This document shows, piece by piece, positions 61,439-64,000 of a stretch of 64,000 bases of DNA. The stretch is from Idiomarina aquatica (GTDB lineage Bacteria; Pseudomonadota; Gammaproteobacteria; Enterobacterales; Alteromonadaceae). Where the stretch lies: positions 124,001-188,000 of the forward strand of contig NZ_PIPS01000003.1 in assembly GCF_003987185.1 (NCBI RefSeq), written 5' to 3'. How positions within the stretch are numbered: position 1 is the first letter of the stretch; each line of letters begins with the position of its first letter. The notes under the pieces are model-generated. The model saw only the letters and a list, made by a program, of their open reading frames with translations. It was not told the DNA's origin and made no database searches. Position numbers and translations under genes: made by a program.

Positions 61439-62131
61439 ATGGTTACTATTCAGTCGCCAACGAAGTTGAGCCTTATGGCCAGAGCTATTATTGCCGATGA
61501 CCATCCGCTGTTTCGGGCTGCAATGAAGCAAGCCCTGGCGGATTGCTTGTCATCTGACGTCATTGAAGCGTCGAGTTTTCAACAACTTGAGCAGTTACTT
61601 GGCGAGCAGCCGCAAATTGAATTGGTCTTTTTAGATCTGTCCATGCCCGGAAACCGAGGACTCACAGGGTTGTCGGTGTTACGCAGTCAGTATCCCGATA
61701 TTTTGGTCGTCATTGTTTCAGCCAACGAAGACAGCCGTGTTGTTCGTCAGGCGATGGCGCTGGGCGCCAGTGGTTATATTCCCAAATCAGTACCGCTGCC
61801 GGAGTGGAAAATCGCGGTAGAAACGGTATTGGCCGGAGATAACTGGCTACCTTCCTCGATGCAAAATCTAAGTGATGAAACGGACCAGGAAATGTCCGCA
61901 TTTGCGAACAAACTGGAACAACTGACACCGCAACAGTTTAAAGTCCTGCAGTGCATTGCTGATGGACTTTTGAATAAACAAATTGCCTACGAGCTGAACG
62001 TCCAGGAAACCACCATTAAGCAACACGCGTCTGCAATTCTGCGCAAACTGGGTTGTGTGAATCGTACTCAGGCAGGAATATTATTTCGGCAGATGCTGGA
62101 TACTTCTGAGACGTTTAATGAGCCGCTTTAA
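61439..62131 (+). CDS. LuxR/NarL-type response regulator, CrbR-like
   Basis: This DNA-binding response regulator has about 230 residues. Receiver: IIADDHPLF, Asp66 in FLDLSMPGNRG, and a Lys in ASGYIPKSV. HTH: LTPQQFKVLQCIADGLLNKQ followed by IAYELNVQETTIKQHASAIL. Sequence and neighbour match the CrbR/ErdR group, which works with an SLC5-type hybrid kinase (CrbS/MxtR) and controls acetate or ethanol metabolism, notably acs. ATG 61439 or ATG 61475 could be the start; 61439 is used here. Its 3' end overlaps the convergent kinase gene by 51 bases. Confidence 0.85.
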   Translation: MVTIQSPTKLSLMARAIIADDHPLFRAAMKQALADCLSSDVIEASSFQQLEQLLGEQPQIELVFLDLSMPGNRGLTGLSVLRSQYPDILVVIVSANEDSRVVRQAMALGASGYIPKSVPLPEWKIAVETVLAGDNWLPSSMQNLSDETDQEMSAFANKLEQLTPQQFKVLQCIADGLLNKQIAYELNVQETTIKQHASAILRKLGCVNRTQAGILFRQMLDTSETFNEPL

Positions 62132-64000
62132 TGCGCCACTTTTTAATGGTTTGGGAATAAAGTGAGCACCTACTTCTAATGCTTGCTCACGCAGCACTTC
62201 GTCCGGGTCAGCCGAATTAATGATCGCAGCGGTGTGATGCTGCCAACGTTCACGCAGCGCCCGAACCGCATCAATCCCGGTGGCGCCATGGTCGAGGTGA
62301 TAATCGGCAAAAATCAGGTCGACCTTAGTTGAGGATTTGACGTCGGCGAGGGAAGTTGCGGTAAGGACTTTTGCGCCCCATTGCTGTAGCAGTGACGCGG
62401 TCGCATTGAGCACGCGAACATCGTTATCGATAACCAAGACACAGAGGCCACGCAATAAGTCTTCGTCAACGCTAACGGCTGGAACGGAGGCTGGCGCTGA
62501 ACGCTGTCGAAGCCAGTGTTCGACGGGTAATTGAATACCAAATGCCGTGCCCATACCGGGCTCTGAGCGTACTTCGATGGGTACTTCCATTAGTCGACAG
62601 ATGCGCTCGACAATCGACAAACCCAGCCCCAGGCCGGGATTATCGCCTTCGGATCGTAATTGATGAAACTCTCTGAAAATTTCCTGCTGTTTGTGCGCAG
62701 GTATACCTTCGCCGGTATCGATAACCCACAGTGTTAGGCGATTGCCATTACGTTTACTGCCAAGAATGATCCGGCCCTGACCGGTATAACGGAGGGCATT
62801 GGATAACAGGTTCTGAACGATGCGGGTTAATAACTTTCTGTCACTGCGTATTACGGCAGAACTGCGTTGATAATGAAAGGTCAGTCCTTTTTCGGACGCC
62901 ATAGCCTGATACCGGTCAACCAATGGGGACAGTACCTGATCCAGTGCAATCGATTGCCACTCCGGGCTGAGGTTACCGGCATCCAGCTTGGTCATATCCA
63001 ACAGCATGGTCAGCAGCTCTTCTGCGTGATCAAGTGAACGGCGAAGGTTTAACGCTAACGGCAGTTGTTCGCTGTCAGCCCGCGACTGCAGCATTTCGCA
63101 AAAGAGGCTGGCGGCGTTAAACGGTTGCATCAAATCATGGCTGACAGCCGCAAAAAAGCGCGATTTACTCAGATGTGCTTTCTCTTCCGCCTGTTTGGCC
63201 AGCAATAGCTGCTCGGTGCGTTCGTTAACACGTTGTTCGAGCTCGGTGTTAATCCGCTGCAACGCCTGCTGAGCCTCGACACGGTCGGTGATATCGCTGT
63301 AGGTGGTGACAAAGCCACCGCCGGGCATTGGATTGCCTTGAAGCTCAATAATCGAATCGCCTTGTGCTCGTTGATATTTATAAGCGCTGCCGGCTCGTAG
63401 ATAATTCAGCCGTTTCTCAATTTCGGCGTTGACGTCATTATCCTCCGAGCAACTGAGTAGGCCGCGCTGGGCGTTGTAATAGAGCAGATCGGCAACAGGC
63501 ATTCCCGCTTTCACGAGGCCTTCAGGATAATCAAAGATTTCCAGGTAACGGCGATTCCAGGCAACCAGTCTGAGTTCACGGTCAATGACGCTGATGCCCT
63601 GTGGAATATTCTCTACCGACGCCTGTAACAGTTCACGGTTAAATTGGTACAGTTTGGATGCTTCGGTGGCCCAGTCAACCACCTTAGCTACGGGTAGGTT
63701 CTGTTGTTCGGTGATGGTATCAAACAGCAAGCGCGTGGCCGAAGTTCCGATAATACCGGACAGCTCGCGTTCCAGGCGCATTAACGTTCGTGCCGGTACG
63801 TAGCTTTGCGAATCCTGGCTGACAAGATCAGTACCAAGCTTCTGTTGCAGAGTGACCAGTTGCTCATCGTTATAGAGGCGCTCAAGCAAGGCGCGCAGAC
63901 GTCCCCAGGTTAAGCTGGGGTCTTGCGTCATCTCGTCAAAACCGCTGCTATCTCTGCCGTTGCTTGCGGGCCGATAAACCATGGAAACCAGCAGGTAAAG
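62081..64000 (-). CDS. SLC5/STAC-type hybrid sensor kinase (CrbS-like), N-terminus beyond window
   Basis: The frame stays open to base 64000 and the last visible codons read LYLLVSMVYRP, the end of a membrane helix, so the true start is outside. Visible parts: a STAC-like linker (LTWGRLRALLERLYNDEQLV), a PAS domain (ENIPQGISVIDRELRLVAWN), an H-box (FFAAVSHDLMQPFNAASLF), an ATPase domain (NALRYT, DTGEGIP, GLGLGLSIVERI) and a C-terminal receiver (FADYHLDHGATG). CrbS-type kinases have an SLC5 sodium/solute symporter domain at the N-terminus; I infer one here. An internal ATG at 63982 is not the real start. It overlaps its likely regulator gene by 51 bases at the 3' end. Confidence 0.87.
   Translation of the reverse strand, partial: LYLLVSMVYRPASNGRDSSGFDEMTQDPSLTWGRLRALLERLYNDEQLVTLQQKLGTDLVSQDSQSYVPARTLMRLERELSGIIGTSATRLLFDTITEQQNLPVAKVVDWATEASKLYQFNRELLQASVENIPQGISVIDRELRLVAWNRRYLEIFDYPEGLVKAGMPVADLLYYNAQRGLLSCSEDNDVNAEIEKRLNYLRAGSAYKYQRAQGDSIIELQGNPMPGGGFVTTYSDITDRVEAQQALQRINTELEQRVNERTEQLLLAKQAEEKAHLSKSRFFAAVSHDLMQPFNAASLFCEMLQSRADSEQLPLALNLRRSLDHAEELLTMLLDMTKLDAGNLSPEWQSIALDQVLSPLVDRYQAMASEKGLTFHYQRSSAVIRSDRKLLTRIVQNLLSNALRYTGQGRIILGSKRNGNRLTLWVIDTGEGIPAHKQQEIFREFHQLRSEGDNPGLGLGLSIVERICRLMEVPIEVRSEPGMGTAFGIQLPVEHWLRQRSAPASVPAVSVDEDLLRGLCVLVIDNDVRVLNATASLLQQWGAKVLTATSLADVKSSTKVDLIFADYHLDHGATGIDAVRALRERWQHHTAAIINSADPDEVLREQALEVGAHFIPKPLKSGALKRLIKRLRSIQHLPK

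Noticed and set aside
1-64000. CRISPR arrays, tRNA and rRNA genes, prophage or transposase genes
   Set aside because: I looked for regularly spaced direct repeats, tRNA-like cloverleaf strings and transposase motifs and saw none; the only mobile-looking DNA is the nested element near 54.4-54.8 kb.

Overview
The window looks like chromosomal DNA from a free-living, flagellated gammaproteobacterium, probably marine (inference). The support is family-level: YcaO, YdgA, YghU, YbdG, GlnK-AmtB and cytochrome bd genes of gammaproteobacterial type, many chemoreceptors and c-di-GMP proteins, and a TonB receptor. Coding density is high. I see no rRNA, tRNA, CRISPR array, prophage or transposase gene.

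Layout. 1-5.3 kb: a leftward chemotaxis operon (MCP-like receptor, CheY, STAS protein, CheA, and a second MCP cut by the left edge). 5.5-11.2 kb: a FixJ-like regulator, a REC-EAL-GAF protein with a decayed GGDEF, a hybrid kinase, and a periplasmic binding protein overlapping the kinase gene. 11.4-20.6 kb: an exported serine hydrolase, a Cache-type MCP, an OsmC-YcaO fusion, a DUF3750 lipoprotein, glutamate dehydrogenase and a YdgA-like protein. 20.8-27.1 kb: an operon of a DUF3365 haem protein, cytochrome bd subunits I and II, and CydD-CydC. 27.1-32.5 kb: sulfide/persulfide genes (DUF442-SQR-like fusion, two persulfide-dioxygenase-like MBL proteins, 1-Cys peroxiredoxin, TauE/SafE exporter). 32.5-39.5 kb: YghU, kynureninase plus a formamidase-like hydrolase, YbdG channel, Mpo1-like protein, an MCP with a C-terminal sensor, and ChaC. 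39.6-44 kb: a BigR/SqrR-type ArsR repressor and a coupled pair of GGDEF-EAL proteins, one catalytically degenerate. 44-52 kb: AI-2E family permease, Cfa, AmtB-GlnK with a sigma-54/NtrC promoter, a cysteine synthase homologue, GlpQ-like phosphodiesterase, GNAT and RLAN/RimK-like ligase. 52.1-54.4 kb: TIGR03546-TIGR03545 pair. 54.8-59 kb: E22/MetX-like esterase, acyl-CoA ligase and GntP-like permease, divergent from a TonB receptor. 61.4-64 kb: a CrbR-like regulator and a CrbS-like SLC5-type hybrid kinase that runs off the right edge.

The two most interesting non-coding signals are as follows. (1) A 409-bp nested palindromic element (54407-54815) has 41-bp imperfect terminal inverted repeats and two long hairpins. 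The hairpin stems differ, but their 54-nt loops are near-identical inverted copies. The element is flanked by CTCG on both sides and supplies the TAG stop codons of both neighbouring convergent genes. (2) A 13-bp motif, ATAAGCATATAAC, occurs exactly at three promoters: the cytochrome bd operon and both divergent persulfide-dioxygenase operons. This suggests one regulon, and the BigR/SqrR-like ArsR protein encoded at 39.7-40.0 kb is the obvious candidate regulator.
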